A DNA stretch of 64,000 nt from Brotaphodocola sp003480315 (lineage in GTDB: Bacteria > Bacillota > Clostridia > Lachnospirales > Lachnospiraceae), in NCBI RefSeq assembly GCF_964246085.1, contig NZ_CAXTPD010000001.1; one strand, given 5' to 3'. Every line of letters begins with the position of its first letter. The stretch's first letter is position 1. The translations under genes were made by a program, and so were the position numbers. The notes beneath the pieces were generated by a model that saw only the letters and a list, made by a program, of their open reading frames with translations, was not told the origin of the DNA and searched no databases. This document shows, one piece after another, positions 17,090 through 25,489 of this stretch.

Positions 17090-17169
17090 TGTCTTTTCGT
17101 GCAGAATTAAGGCATTTAAATATGTCTTTTCGTGCAAAAATGAATTATCTAAACTTGTCTTTTCGTGCA
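17090..17169 (+). repeat. three iterated 14-base repeats, 33-base period
   Basis: TGTCTTTTCGTGCA is repeated exactly at 17090, 17123 and 17156, each 33 bases apart. The 19-base gaps are AT-rich and unrelated to each other. The block lies 78 bases before the DUF4143 ATPase start. The equal spacing, close to three helical turns, suggests that one protein face binds all three copies. Confidence 0.85.
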
Positions 17170-17246
17170 CCTATGTGATAAACTGGAGATATCAGTGTAT
17201 ACTATATAAGGAGTTTTCATGTCTTGCTAAATGGAGGAAAGGGCAG

Positions 17247-18587
17247 ATGCTGAAACGAAAAATTTATGATTCTCTTGTTGCTTGGAAACACAGAAGCTGC
17301 GGAAAAACATCCTTACTGATTGATGGGGCACGGCGGGTTGGAAAAAGTTATATTGCAGAGCAGTTTGCAAAAAATGAATACAAAAGCTATATTATTGTTG
17401 ATTTTGGTAATCTCCCAAAAGATGTGCTGGCGCTTTTTGAGAATGATACAACGGATTTTGATTTGTTTTTTGCGAAGCTTTCTCTTTTTTATGGAAAGGC
17501 ACTTCCGAAGAGAGAATCCTTAATTATCTTTGATGAAGTACAGCAGTTTCCGCAGGCCAGACAGCTTATTAAATATCTTGTTGCAGATGGACGTTATGAT
17601 TATTTGGAGACGGGATCTCTGATTCGCCTGAAGAAAAATGTAAAGGATATCATTATTCCATCGGAAGAGGAGCATATTGAAATGTTCCCACTGGATTTTG
17701 AAGAATTTTTGTGGGCGATGGGGGATGAGGTTACAACATCCTTTATTTGGGAGTGTTTTGAAAAGAAAATGCCATTAGGGCAGGGGGTTCACCGAAAGGT
17801 TATGAACAGCTTTCGTCAGTATCTTCTCGTAGGCGGAATGCCGCAATCAGTTTTGGCCTACATGAATGGAAAAGATTTTGAAGCTTCGGATACGGCAAAA
17901 CGCAATATTCTCAGGCTTTACAGGGATGATGTTGCCAAATTTGCAGATGGATACGAGGATAAAGTGTTTGCAGTGTTTGATGGAATTCCAGGCCAGTTAT
18001 CCAAGAAAGAAAAGAAGTACAAATTGTCATCATTGGACAAAAATGCGCGTTTCCGTTCCTTTGAAGATTCTTTTGTCTGGTTGAATGAAGCAATGATTGT
18101 AAATACGTGTTTTAATGCTACAGATCCGAATGTGGGACTTGCGTTAAGTGCTGATCATGCGACACAAAAGTGTTATATGGCAGATACAGGACTTCTTATC
18201 ACACAGACATTTATGGATGGTGCTTATACAGATAATGAACTCTATAAGGCAATTCTGTTTGACAGGCTGGATATTAACGAGGGAATGATACTGGAAAATG
18301 CAGTGGCGCAGATGTTAAGAACAAATGGCCATAAGCTTTATTTTTATTCCCGCTGTGATAAAGAAAACAGGGAAAATCACATGGAAATTGATTTTCTGAT
18401 TACGGAAGGAAAGCGGATCGCGCCGATAGAAGTAAAATCTGGAAATTATCGTTCTCATGCTTCTTTGGATAAGTTCAGGACCAAGTTTGCTTCTAAGATA
18501 GGAAATGCTTATATTTTGTATACAAAAGATGTGATGGAGAAAGATGGAATTCTTCATCTGCCTGTATACATGGCAATGTTTTTATAA
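17247..18587 (+). CDS. AAA ATPase with C-terminal DUF4143 domain
   Basis: A 446-residue protein. The N-terminal AAA_14 domain has Walker A DGARRVGKS (about 30-38) and Walker B SLIIFDEVQQFPQ. The C-terminal DUF4143 domain contains an EIDFLI...IEVKSG segment resembling the E-x-K part of PD-(D/E)xK nucleases. These ATPases are widespread and poorly understood, sometimes linked to mobile DNA or toxin-antitoxin-like roles. The gene is visibly richer in A+T than its neighbours, which suggests transfer. The ATG at 17247 follows GGAGG by 9 bases. It stands alone between a glycan operon and a convergent gene. Confidence 0.88.
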   Translation: MLKRKIYDSLVAWKHRSCGKTSLLIDGARRVGKSYIAEQFAKNEYKSYIIVDFGNLPKDVLALFENDTTDFDLFFAKLSLFYGKALPKRESLIIFDEVQQFPQARQLIKYLVADGRYDYLETGSLIRLKKNVKDIIIPSEEEHIEMFPLDFEEFLWAMGDEVTTSFIWECFEKKMPLGQGVHRKVMNSFRQYLLVGGMPQSVLAYMNGKDFEASDTAKRNILRLYRDDVAKFADGYEDKVFAVFDGIPGQLSKKEKKYKLSSLDKNARFRSFEDSFVWLNEAMIVNTCFNATDPNVGLALSADHATQKCYMADTGLLITQTFMDGAYTDNELYKAILFDRLDINEGMILENAVAQMLRTNGHKLYFYSRCDKENRENHMEIDFLITEGKRIAPIEVKSGNYRSHASLDKFRTKFASKIGNAYILYTKDVMEKDGILHLPVYMAMFL

Positions 18588-18598
18588 GGTAAAAATGA

Positions 18599-18629
18599 AA
18601 AGGGAGACCTCCAACCGGAAGTTTCCCTT
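18599..18629. terminator. hairpin between convergent genes, probable bidirectional terminator
   Basis: AAGGGA plus AC and TCC pair with GGA, GT and TCCCTT around an AACC loop, with A- and T-rich flanks. It sits 12 bases after the ATPase stop and about 50 bases from the end of the rubrerythrin gene. Confidence 0.55.
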
Positions 18630-18679
18630 ATTTCGTCTTATTGAGGAGATATCAATAACACCTCTGCTGACTCAGGCAA

Positions 18680-19222
18680 TTAACCAAAGTATCTCTTTAA
18701 CAGGCCCTCAAATGCCTTGCCGTGTCTTGCCTCGTCTCTTGCCATTTCATGAACGGTATCATGGATTGCGTCGAGATTTGCTGCTTTTGCGCGCTTAGCC
18801 AGGTCAAATTTACCCTCGGTTGCGCCGTGCTCTGCGGCAACTCTCATCTCCAGGTTCTTCTTGGTGGAGTCGGTAACAACCTCACCTAACAGCTCTGCAA
18901 ACTTTGCAGCGTGCTCAGCCTCTTCGTAAGCTGCCTTCTCCCAGTAAAGGCCGATCTCCGGATAGCCCTCTCTGTGAGCAACTCTTGCCATAGCCAGGTA
19001 CATACCTACCTCGGAGCACTCACCCTCGAAGTTTGCTCTTAAATCTGCCAGGATATCTTCGCTGACGCCCTGAGCAACGCCTACAACGTGCTCTGCAGCC
19101 CATACCATTTCGCCTTCCTGCTCTTTAAATTTGGAAGCAGGTGCCTTACATACCGGGCAGAATTCCGGTGCAGCGTCTCCCTCGTAAACATAACCACATA
19201 CTGTACAAACCCATTTCTTCAT
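18680..19222 (-). CDS. reverse rubrerythrin (NADH peroxidase component)
   Basis: A 180-residue protein with the domain order inverted relative to classic rubrerythrin. An N-terminal rubredoxin domain (CTVCGYVYEG and CPVCKA, residues 6-25) binds one iron. It is followed by a four-helix di-iron domain with EGECSEVGMY, EKAAYEEAEHAAKF, EHGATEGK and ARDEARHGKAF ligands. Reverse rubrerythrins of clostridia reduce hydrogen peroxide and oxygen. It lies 104 bases downstream of perR on the same strand, in line with PerR control. AGGAGA precedes the ATG. A GATACCGG/CCGGTATC hairpin (19268-19293) separates the two genes. Confidence 0.92.
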   Translation of the reverse strand: MKKWVCTVCGYVYEGDAAPEFCPVCKAPASKFKEQEGEMVWAAEHVVGVAQGVSEDILADLRANFEGECSEVGMYLAMARVAHREGYPEIGLYWEKAAYEEAEHAAKFAELLGEVVTDSTKKNLEMRVAAEHGATEGKFDLAKRAKAANLDAIHDTVHEMARDEARHGKAFEGLLKRYFG

Positions 19223-19326
19223 GACTTTTCTCCTTTACATGTGAATATTTGATATGGTTTTGGCCCGGATACCGGTACTGACCTGCCGGTATCGGTCCGT
19301 GATGCTCTGTGTAACCTGTGTGATAC

Positions 19327-19722
19327 TTAATGGCCTTCCTTCTGAAAGCAGTTCGCGCAGCGTCCGAAAAAGAAGACAGTGTGGTCTTCAATCTGATCTG
19401 CGGTACAGCTCTGTGCTTTCTGGTCGATGTCGGCAAGCGGTTCCATGGGAAGGTCTGTGACAGCACCGCAGCTTCTGCATACAAAGTGGTAATGCAGGCT
19501 GGTATCTGCGTCAAAGTGGTCCTTTCCATCTCCAAAGGCGAGCTTCTGTGCCTCTCCCAGTTCTACAAGAAGGTTTAAGTTTCGGTAAACCGTACCGAGA
19601 CTGATGTTTGGGAACTCCTCGCGAATGCTTGCGTATACGGCGTCTGCGGTCGGATGATCCTTGCGGCTCATAAGACTTGCTTTGATGGATTCCCTCTGAC
19701 GACTGTATTTTAATGTCTTCAT
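19327..19722 (-). CDS. perR: Fur-family peroxide-responsive repressor (PerR type)
   Basis: A 131-residue metalloregulator. The winged-helix part contains HPTADAVYASIREEFPNISLGTVYRNLNLL. HYHFVCRSCGAV carries metal-site residues and the first CxxC; the second is CANC near the C terminus, so the structural zinc site is complete. PerR rather than Fur is inferred from the peroxidase gene downstream and the palindromic site in its own promoter. PerR senses peroxide by metal-catalysed histidine oxidation. A consensus promoter and a perfect 17-base palindrome upstream suggest autoregulation. Confidence 0.88.
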   Translation of the reverse strand: MKTLKYSRQRESIKASLMSRKDHPTADAVYASIREEFPNISLGTVYRNLNLLVELGEAQKLAFGDGKDHFDADTSLHYHFVCRSCGAVTDLPMEPLADIDQKAQSCTADQIEDHTVFFFGRCANCFQKEGH

Positions 19723-19747
19723 GGCAGCTCCTTTTCATCAATAAATA

Positions 19748-19764
19748 ATAGTAATAATTACTAT
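19748..19764. promoter_or_regulatory. Per/Fur-box palindrome in the perR promoter
   Basis: ATAGTAATAATTACTAT is a perfect 17-base palindrome centred on one A. It lies just downstream of the perR -10 box and so covers the expected transcription start, a good position for autorepression. Confidence 0.75.
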
Positions 19765-19770
19765 GATTGA

Positions 19771-19799
19771 ATTATAGCAAATGCGGAGCAGGATGTCAA
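19771..19799 (-). promoter_or_regulatory. sigma-A promoter of perR
   Basis: On the minus strand TTGACA (19799-19794), 17 bases and TATAAT (19776-19771), a perfect match in both boxes and spacing. Confidence 0.85.
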
Positions 19800-19823
19800 T
19801 CCTTTTCTCCGCATTTGCTATAA
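19772..19823. repeat. 17-base inverted repeat overlapping the perR promoter
   Basis: TTATAGCAAATGCGGAG (19772-19788) is exactly repeated in reverse complement at 19807-19823, with an 18-base centre that contains the -35 box. It could act as an operator or as a transcript end for the LysR gene, though a T-run is missing. Its TATAGCAAAT half-sites recur upstream of the PHP gene. Confidence 0.8.
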
Positions 19824-19828
19824 AAATT

Positions 19829-20767
19829 TTATATCATTTTCTTTGCCGTTTGTATGAATTCTTTGGTAGCCTGTGACATATAATGACCCTTGTGGTAACC
19901 GATGGCCAGAACGCCGTGAGCCTTTGGATGATCCAGGGAATAGAAGTTTAACGGACCCTGTCCGTTTTTCAGTTCCTCGATCTCAGCCTGTCCGGAGATG
20001 AACATGCGTGGATAGAAGGTGATGCCCATGCCTTTTTCAGCCAGGGCTAGCACCGTCTGGATATTCTCGGTTTCCAGCACGATATTCGGCGTGATCTGTG
20101 CTTCTTCGAACATTTCGTCTGCGATGGTACGGACGCGGTTTCCCTTGTTGATCAGAAGAAACGGGCAGCCGGCCAGAAGTTTTAAGTCCGTGTGCTCTGA
20201 AAGCTGTTGTTTTATCTCCTTTAAGCGGCCCGGGAACGCATGCTCCAGCACAATGTCAGGAACAGCCAGCAGGATTTCCTCTTCACAGATTGGTACGGTT
20301 TCGACATTTTCTACTTTAAAGGGAAGCATGTCAATGATCAGGTCAATATTTCCGTGGAGCAGGTCATCTGCCAGCTCGGAGGAATTGCCCTCCACCAGTT
20401 TCAGGTCGATATTCGGAAAGCGGTCCTTAAAGACCGGCAGGATTTCCGGCAGGATGACGCGGCCTCTGGTGTGGGAAAGCCCCAGGGTGAGCTGACCCAC
20501 AGAGAAGTCCTTGATATCGGAAAGCTCGCGGTAGGTCTCGTCCCGCAGCTCCAGCATTTGTCTGGCCTTAGCCTTCAGTGCCTGACCGGCATAGGTCAGG
20601 GTCAGGGGCGTGGTGCGGTTGAAGAGGATGACATCGAATTCTTTTTCCATATTGGAGATATGGTTGCTTAAGGACTGCTGGGAAATGAACAGCTTTTTGG
20701 CAGCCTTGGTAAAGTTCAGCTCTTCGGCGGCTACCAGAAAATATTCCAGGTTTAAAAAGTTAATCAT
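19829..20767 (-). CDS. LysR-family transcriptional regulator
   Basis: A 312-residue regulator with an N-terminal winged helix (NLEYFLVAAEELNFTKAAKK, then LFISQQSLSNHISNMEKE) and a C-terminal effector domain of the periplasmic-binding type. I chose the ATG at 20767, since GGAGG stands 8 bases upstream and the protein then opens as LysR proteins normally do; longer frames run into the PHP gene. The start lies inside the end of the PHP gene (8-base overlap), so the two are co-transcribed and coupled. The ligand is unknown. Confidence 0.88.
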   Translation of the reverse strand: MINFLNLEYFLVAAEELNFTKAAKKLFISQQSLSNHISNMEKEFDVILFNRTTPLTLTYAGQALKAKARQMLELRDETYRELSDIKDFSVGQLTLGLSHTRGRVILPEILPVFKDRFPNIDLKLVEGNSSELADDLLHGNIDLIIDMLPFKVENVETVPICEEEILLAVPDIVLEHAFPGRLKEIKQQLSEHTDLKLLAGCPFLLINKGNRVRTIADEMFEEAQITPNIVLETENIQTVLALAEKGMGITFYPRMFISGQAEIEELKNGQGPLNFYSLDHPKAHGVLAIGYHKGHYMSQATKEFIQTAKKMI

Positions 20768-21512
20768 GTGCCTGACCTCCCAGATAGAGTGGTTTATGTA
20801 AATACGGGATATATTCCGCAGCTTTTTCAATGGAGGTGTTTACGACCAGCTCCTTCGGGAAACCAATCTCATCTAAAAGTGCCTGTGCGCGGGTGTGGTT
20901 TCCAACGTCGGCATCGCTGTGCGCGTCACTGTCCATAATGACAGACACCTTGTACCTGCGGCACAGCTCCAGCATCGTGATATAATTCTCTCGTGCATTT
21001 AAACGATGGCATTCCGGGTGCAGGGAGCTGGAATTGACCTCAAGAAGCACATGGTGCTCTTTTGCGGCGCAGACCAGGGTTTCGTAGTCAATGGGGAAGC
21101 GGCCGTCATCCGGGTGGCCGATGATCTGGACCGCAGGATTCTTCATAACGCCGAGATAGGCAGCTGTGTTCTGTGCTGTGGTCCCGCTGTCATAGCAGGG
21201 TTCATGGATGCTGGCAACTGCATAGTCTAAGCCGGCAAGATAGCGCGGCTCAAGGTCGATATTGCCCTTGTAGTCGACGATGTTCAGTTCACAGCCAAGC
21301 ATCAGCTTTACTCCGAACTGTTCCCGGGGAACAACCCTGAAATTGATGAAATAAAACGGATGGCAGGCGCCGGGAATGCGGGGGGCATGCTCGGTTATGC
21401 CAAGGAGCCTTACTCCCTTTTCGGAAGCGGAACGGATCATCTCCTGCATGGTGTTGTAGGCGTGACCGCTCATGATCGTATGGGTATGAAGATCTAAAAT
21501 ATCGTGGATCAT
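20760..21512 (-). CDS. PHP-domain phosphoesterase (YcdX-like)
   Basis: A 250-residue metal-dependent phosphoesterase of the PHP family. Metal-binding motifs are DLHTHTIMSGHAY near the N terminus, ITEHAPRIPG, EVNSSS and MDSDAHSDADVG near the C terminus. The HAYNTMQEM stretch places it near the YcdX type. The natural substrate is not known. The ATG at 21512 follows GGAGA by 7 bases; earlier in-frame ATGs lack such a site. It heads an operon with the LysR regulator. Confidence 0.85.
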   Translation of the reverse strand: MIHDILDLHTHTIMSGHAYNTMQEMIRSASEKGVRLLGITEHAPRIPGACHPFYFINFRVVPREQFGVKLMLGCELNIVDYKGNIDLEPRYLAGLDYAVASIHEPCYDSGTTAQNTAAYLGVMKNPAVQIIGHPDDGRFPIDYETLVCAAKEHHVLLEVNSSSLHPECHRLNARENYITMLELCRRYKVSVIMDSDAHSDADVGNHTRAQALLDEIGFPKELVVNTSIEKAAEYIPYLHKPLYLGGQAHD

Positions 21513-21554
21513 AGTCATTTCTCCTGATAAAAATATCGTGTACAAACTAATAGA

Positions 21555-21610
21555 ATTATAACACGCTTTCCGGCCAAAAACCAGAAAACTATAGCAAATC
21601 TATAGCAAAT
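21555..21610 (-). promoter_or_regulatory. promoter and tandem operator of the PHP-LysR operon
   Basis: Minus-strand TATAAT (21560-21555) has a weak -35 (TGGTTT, 17-base gap). Directly upstream of it are two perfect tandem copies of CTATAGCAAAT (21589-21599 and 21600-21610). The same TATAGCAAAT word forms the inverted repeat beyond the end of the LysR gene, so LysR binding is a sensible guess. Confidence 0.55.
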
Positions 21611-21680
21611 TCGCAGGAAATATGGTAAAGTTATTATTATGGAATCGTTCCATGCCGGAACGGGAAAAGGAGTAAACATT

Positions 21681-22406
21681 ATGAGTGAAGTAAAAGAAAC
21701 AATGGAAGATTTTGCCAGCGAGCTGGAAGCATCTTATAAGGAATATGACGCACGCCGCAATAACGCATATCAGGATCAGGAAGGTCCGGATGCTGAGAAG
21801 TGGGCAGAGCTTGCACAGCAGATGGAAGACAAGACTGTTTTAAAGGTAAAGGTAAAAGAGGCAGTCAAGGGCGGTCTGGTAGCATATGTTGATGATATCC
21901 AGGGCTTTATCCCTGCATCCCAGGCAGCAGATCATTACATCGAGAAGCTGGAGGATCTGGTCGGCCAGCATCTGGAGGTGGTTCCGATCACCGTTGACAT
22001 GGAGAAGAAGAGACTGGTTCTTTCCGCAAGAGCCGTCCTTCAGGAGAAGAAGGCTGCTGAGCGTGCTGAGAAGCTGGCCGCTGTTGAGGTTGGCTCTGTT
22101 GTGAATGGTACGGTAGACAGCTTAAAGGATTACGGCGCATTCGTAAATCTGGAAAATGGTTTAAGCGGACTCCTGCATGTATCCCAGATCAGCAATCAGC
22201 GTATCAAGCATCCGGGCGTTGTATTAAAAGAGGGCCAGAACGTGACGGTAAAGGTCACCGGCGTCAAAGACGGTAAGATCAGCCTCAGCATGAAGGCACT
22301 GACCGCAGATGGAGAACCGGAAGAGCCGGTTGAGAAATTTGAGTACAAAGAGACCGGTGAAGCAACCACCGGACTGGGAGCACTGCTGAAGGGCCTGAAG
22401 TTCTAG
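21681..22406 (+). CDS. S1 RNA-binding domain protein (two S1 domains)
   Basis: A 241-residue cytoplasmic protein with a charged N terminus (about 1-45) and two S1 domains. The first (about 50-115) is divergent, with GLVAYVDDIQGFIPASQ. The second (about 140-210) is canonical, with GTVDSLKDYGAFVNL and GLLHVSQIS. Such short RpsA-like proteins occur in many Firmicutes; they may help translation or RNA turnover, but no specific role can be assigned. The ATG at 21681 follows AAAGGAG. A weak promoter (TTCGCA, 16 bases, TATTAT) lies at 21610-21637. Confidence 0.82.
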   Translation: MSEVKETMEDFASELEASYKEYDARRNNAYQDQEGPDAEKWAELAQQMEDKTVLKVKVKEAVKGGLVAYVDDIQGFIPASQAADHYIEKLEDLVGQHLEVVPITVDMEKKRLVLSARAVLQEKKAAERAEKLAAVEVGSVVNGTVDSLKDYGAFVNLENGLSGLLHVSQISNQRIKHPGVVLKEGQNVTVKVTGVKDGKISLSMKALTADGEPEEPVEKFEYKETGEATTGLGALLKGLKF

Positions 22407-22471
22407 AAATTTTCATCCGGCTGAAGTGCATCAATCGTTACTGTATATGGTAATCAAAGGAGGGATAGATA

Positions 22472-23134
22472 TTGGTATATATCCCAAATGCCTACAGTCA
22501 GCTGGATCAGTGGAATTCTGTGATGTTTCTGTATGAATCAGCACTGAAGGCAATCAATACAAAAATCGAGATCTTAAACGAAGAGTTCATTCATATGTAT
22601 GGGCACACGCCCATTGAACACATCAAATCCAGGGTGAAGACCCCGGACAGCATCGTCAAGAAAATGAAGCGCAATGGCTATGAGGTGACCATCGAAAACA
22701 TGGTAGAAAAGCTCAGCGACATTGCAGGCATCCGCATCATCTGTTCCTTTAACCAGGACATTTACCAGATTGCGGACATGATCGCGCGCCAGAAGGATGT
22801 TACGGTCCTCTATGTGAAGGACTATATCCGTAAGCCAAAGCCAAATGGCTATAAGAGCTATCATATGGTGGTGACCATTCCCATTTACCTGACGGAGGGT
22901 CCGGTGGAAACCAAGGTGGAGATCCAGATCCGAACCATTGCGCAGGATTTCTGGGCCAGCCTGGAGCATAAGATCTATTATAAGTTTGAAGGAAGCGGTC
23001 CGGACTCTCTGCAGGCTGAACTGAAGGCATGCGCCGATATGGTAGATATGCTGGACGCAAAGATGTTTTCTTTGAATCAGTCAATCCTGGAGACCCGAAA
23101 GGCCCAGGAGGATGAACTGGAACCGAAAGAGTAA
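22472..23134 (+). CDS. small alarmone synthetase (RelQ/YjbM-type GTP pyrophosphokinase)
   Basis: A 220-residue single-domain (p)ppGpp synthetase lacking the hydrolase and regulatory domains of long RelA/SpoT proteins. Synthetase motifs are IKSRVKTPDSIVKKM, DIAGIRIICSF, YIRKPKPNGYKSYHM and VEIQIRTIAQDFWASLEH. It transfers pyrophosphate from ATP to GDP or GTP during stress. The start is a TTG at 22472, supported by AAAGGAGGG 8 bases upstream. The membrane GDPD gene begins three bases after its stop, so the two are co-transcribed. Confidence 0.93.
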   Translation: MVYIPNAYSQLDQWNSVMFLYESALKAINTKIEILNEEFIHMYGHTPIEHIKSRVKTPDSIVKKMKRNGYEVTIENMVEKLSDIAGIRIICSFNQDIYQIADMIARQKDVTVLYVKDYIRKPKPNGYKSYHMVVTIPIYLTEGPVETKVEIQIRTIAQDFWASLEHKIYYKFEGSGPDSLQAELKACADMVDMLDAKMFSLNQSILETRKAQEDELEPKE

Positions 23135-23137
23135 TAT

Positions 23138-24940
23138 ATGAAGATACTGACAAAAGATACCTGGCAGATCATACGGCAAAACTGGAAAAATATTCTTTTG
23201 TTCGAACTTTTATATCGTGGAATCACGACACCGGTCTATATGCGGCTTGTCAGCCGTGGAATCCGGCTGGCGCTGCGGGCAGCAGGGTACAGCTATCTGA
23301 CACCGGCTAATATCGGAAATTTTCTGATACAGCCGGTAACGCTGTTTGCCTTTGCAGTAGCGGCGTTTGTCGGGATCCTGATCCTGTCACTGGAGACAGC
23401 CGGACTGGTTACGGCATTTCAGGGGTCAGCCTATTATCAGAAGCTGACCCCTTTGCATATCCTCTGGGGCGGTCTTCAGAAAATGAAGGACGAGATGGAA
23501 AAACGTAACTGGCAGCTGCCATTGTTTCTGGCCGCCCAGTACCTGCTGATCCATCTGCCCTTTATCCTGAGAACCATTGTCCGTTATAAACCGGCCAATT
23601 TCATTTTTCAGGAATTGAAGAAACAGCCGGTGGCAGTGACCTTTCTGATCATTCTGCTGATCTTCGGGATTCTGGCCATGATCCCACGTTCACTGACCGT
23701 GTATGGCTGCATGATCGAACAGAAGCATTTCCACAGCGGCGTGGTGCGCAGCTGGCAGATGACCCATAAACGTAAATGGAGGATTGCTTCTCTTGCCATG
23801 TTCTGGGAACTGGCGGTTATCCTGCTGGCTTCGGCTGTTTATGTAGTTTCGGTGTGCGTGGCGGCGGTCTGTGTGGTATATTTTTCCAGACAAAGCCTGG
23901 CGATGGCCGTGCTGCTTTCAGCGGCGGACCGTCTGGAGACCGGCATCATTTATCTGGCCTCCATGCTGACATTTGTGATGGTCTTTGCTGCGCTTTCCGT
24001 GGCGTATTACCAGTACGGGAACCGCAGATTTCATGCAGAGCGCTGGGATTTCGGTTACCCGGCCAGGGGAAGCATAAACCGCAAGACGCTGGCAGTGGTG
24101 CTGGCAGCGCTACTCGGTGTTGGACTGTTTTATATTTATGATCTGGTCCGCAATGGTTCCGAGCTTTCAGAGGAGCTCCTGATCGAGACTGAGATCACGG
24201 CACACCGCGGCAGCTCCGTGACTGCGCCGGAAAACACGATCCCGGCCATTGAGAAGGCCATGGAAGAGATGGCGGACAGTGTTGAGATCGATGTTCAGAT
24301 GACTTCTGACGGTGTGATCGTGCTGGGGCATGATGCCAGCTTAAAGCGGGTAGCAGGTGTAAACCGTTCTATTGCATCCATGACCTTTGCACAATTGGAA
24401 CAGCTGGATGTGGGCTCCTGGTTTTCCAAAAGCTATGAGGGAACGCGGATCCCGGCTCTCAGCGAAGTGCTGGAACTATGCAGCCAGAAGATCGGTTTAA
24501 ATATCGAGATCAAATACGTTGGAAAAAACAGTGAACTGCCGGAGAAGACTGCAGAGATGATCAAGGCCTATGGAATGGAGAATCAGTGTGTGGTAACTTC
24601 CACAAACCTTCCGTACCTGAGGCGGGTCAAAGCGGTTCTGCCGGAGGTGCGTACCGGATATATCATATCTGCGGCTTACGGAAATTTTTATTCCAGCGAG
24701 GATATAGATTTCATCAGTATCCGCTCCGGCTTTGTGACGTCTGCGCTGATGCAGAATGCTCATGAACAGGGTAAAGCTGTCTATGCCTGGACCGTGAACA
24801 GCAAAAGTGAACTGGAGCGGCTGACACTTCTCGGAGTGGACGGGATCATCACCGACCGGCCGGTCCTGGCGCGGGAGATTGTTTACCGTGAGGAGGCAAC
24901 GGAGTCGCTGTTTGAATATCTGAAGCTGGTGCTTCGATAA
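23138..24940 (+). CDS. membrane-anchored glycerophosphodiester phosphodiesterase
   Basis: A 600-residue protein. The first 340 residues hold about six to eight hydrophobic segments and match the membrane domain found in front of Firmicute GDPDs. The catalytic domain starts near residue 355 with ITAHRGSSVTAPENT and includes EIDVQMTSDGVIVLGHD (acid-base and metal residues) and LNIEIKY. GDPDs split glycerophosphodiesters into glycerol-3-phosphate and an alcohol; the membrane domain suggests action on lipid- or teichoic-acid-derived substrates. It follows the alarmone synthetase directly. Confidence 0.9.
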   Translation: MKILTKDTWQIIRQNWKNILLFELLYRGITTPVYMRLVSRGIRLALRAAGYSYLTPANIGNFLIQPVTLFAFAVAAFVGILILSLETAGLVTAFQGSAYYQKLTPLHILWGGLQKMKDEMEKRNWQLPLFLAAQYLLIHLPFILRTIVRYKPANFIFQELKKQPVAVTFLIILLIFGILAMIPRSLTVYGCMIEQKHFHSGVVRSWQMTHKRKWRIASLAMFWELAVILLASAVYVVSVCVAAVCVVYFSRQSLAMAVLLSAADRLETGIIYLASMLTFVMVFAALSVAYYQYGNRRFHAERWDFGYPARGSINRKTLAVVLAALLGVGLFYIYDLVRNGSELSEELLIETEITAHRGSSVTAPENTIPAIEKAMEEMADSVEIDVQMTSDGVIVLGHDASLKRVAGVNRSIASMTFAQLEQLDVGSWFSKSYEGTRIPALSEVLELCSQKIGLNIEIKYVGKNSELPEKTAEMIKAYGMENQCVVTSTNLPYLRRVKAVLPEVRTGYIISAAYGNFYSSEDIDFISIRSGFVTSALMQNAHEQGKAVYAWTVNSKSELERLTLLGVDGIITDRPVLAREIVYREEATESLFEYLKLVLR

Positions 24941-24967
24941 AATAAGAGAGTTACAGGAGATACAACC

Positions 24968-25426
24968 ATGCGTGTAGTTTTACAGAGAGTGACACAGGCC
25001 AGTGTCAAAGTAGACGGTGAGGTTATCGGAGCCATCGGCAATGGCTTTCTGATCCTGCTTGGCGTTTCAGATGAAGATAATGAGACCGTGGCAGACAAGA
25101 TGGCAGACAAGATCTGCAAGCTGCGGATCTTTGCGGATGAGAACGGAAAGACCAATTTGTCTCTGACGGATGTGGGCGGGGAACTTCTGGTGGTGAGCCA
25201 GTTTACTCTGTACGCAGACTGTCATAAGGGCAACCGGCCGAGCTTTGTCAAGGCGGGAGCACCGGATAAGGCGAACAGGCTTTATGAATACTTTGTAGAG
25301 CGCTGTAAGCAGTATGTTCCGAAAGTGGAGCATGGAAGCTTTGGCGCAGATATGAAGGTAGAGCTGTTTAATGACGGACCGTTTACCCTGGTGCTGAATG
25401 TCGATGAGAACGGAATCGTTTCATAG
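24968..25426 (+). CDS. dtd: D-aminoacyl-tRNA deacylase
   Basis: A 152-residue enzyme that removes wrongly attached D-amino acids (and glycine) from tRNA. The opening MRVVLQRVTQASVKVDGEV, the active-site motif LLVVSQFTLYAD and the C-terminal NDGPFTLVL (the Gly-cisPro-type loop) are diagnostic. Normal length. ACAGGAGA lies upstream. It sits 27 bases after the GDPD gene, in the same direction. Confidence 0.95.
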   Translation: MRVVLQRVTQASVKVDGEVIGAIGNGFLILLGVSDEDNETVADKMADKICKLRIFADENGKTNLSLTDVGGELLVVSQFTLYADCHKGNRPSFVKAGAPDKANRLYEYFVERCKQYVPKVEHGSFGADMKVELFNDGPFTLVLNVDENGIVS

Positions 25427-25489
25427 TCAGATACAATAGAAAAAGGGCGTTCTGCCGGAAGCCGGCATGAGCGCAGAAGGAGAATAAGC

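Noticed and set aside
17090..17169. The three equal-spaced repeats as a CRISPR array
   Set aside because: Repeats are only 14 bases with 19-base gaps, three copies, no leader and no cas gene nearby.
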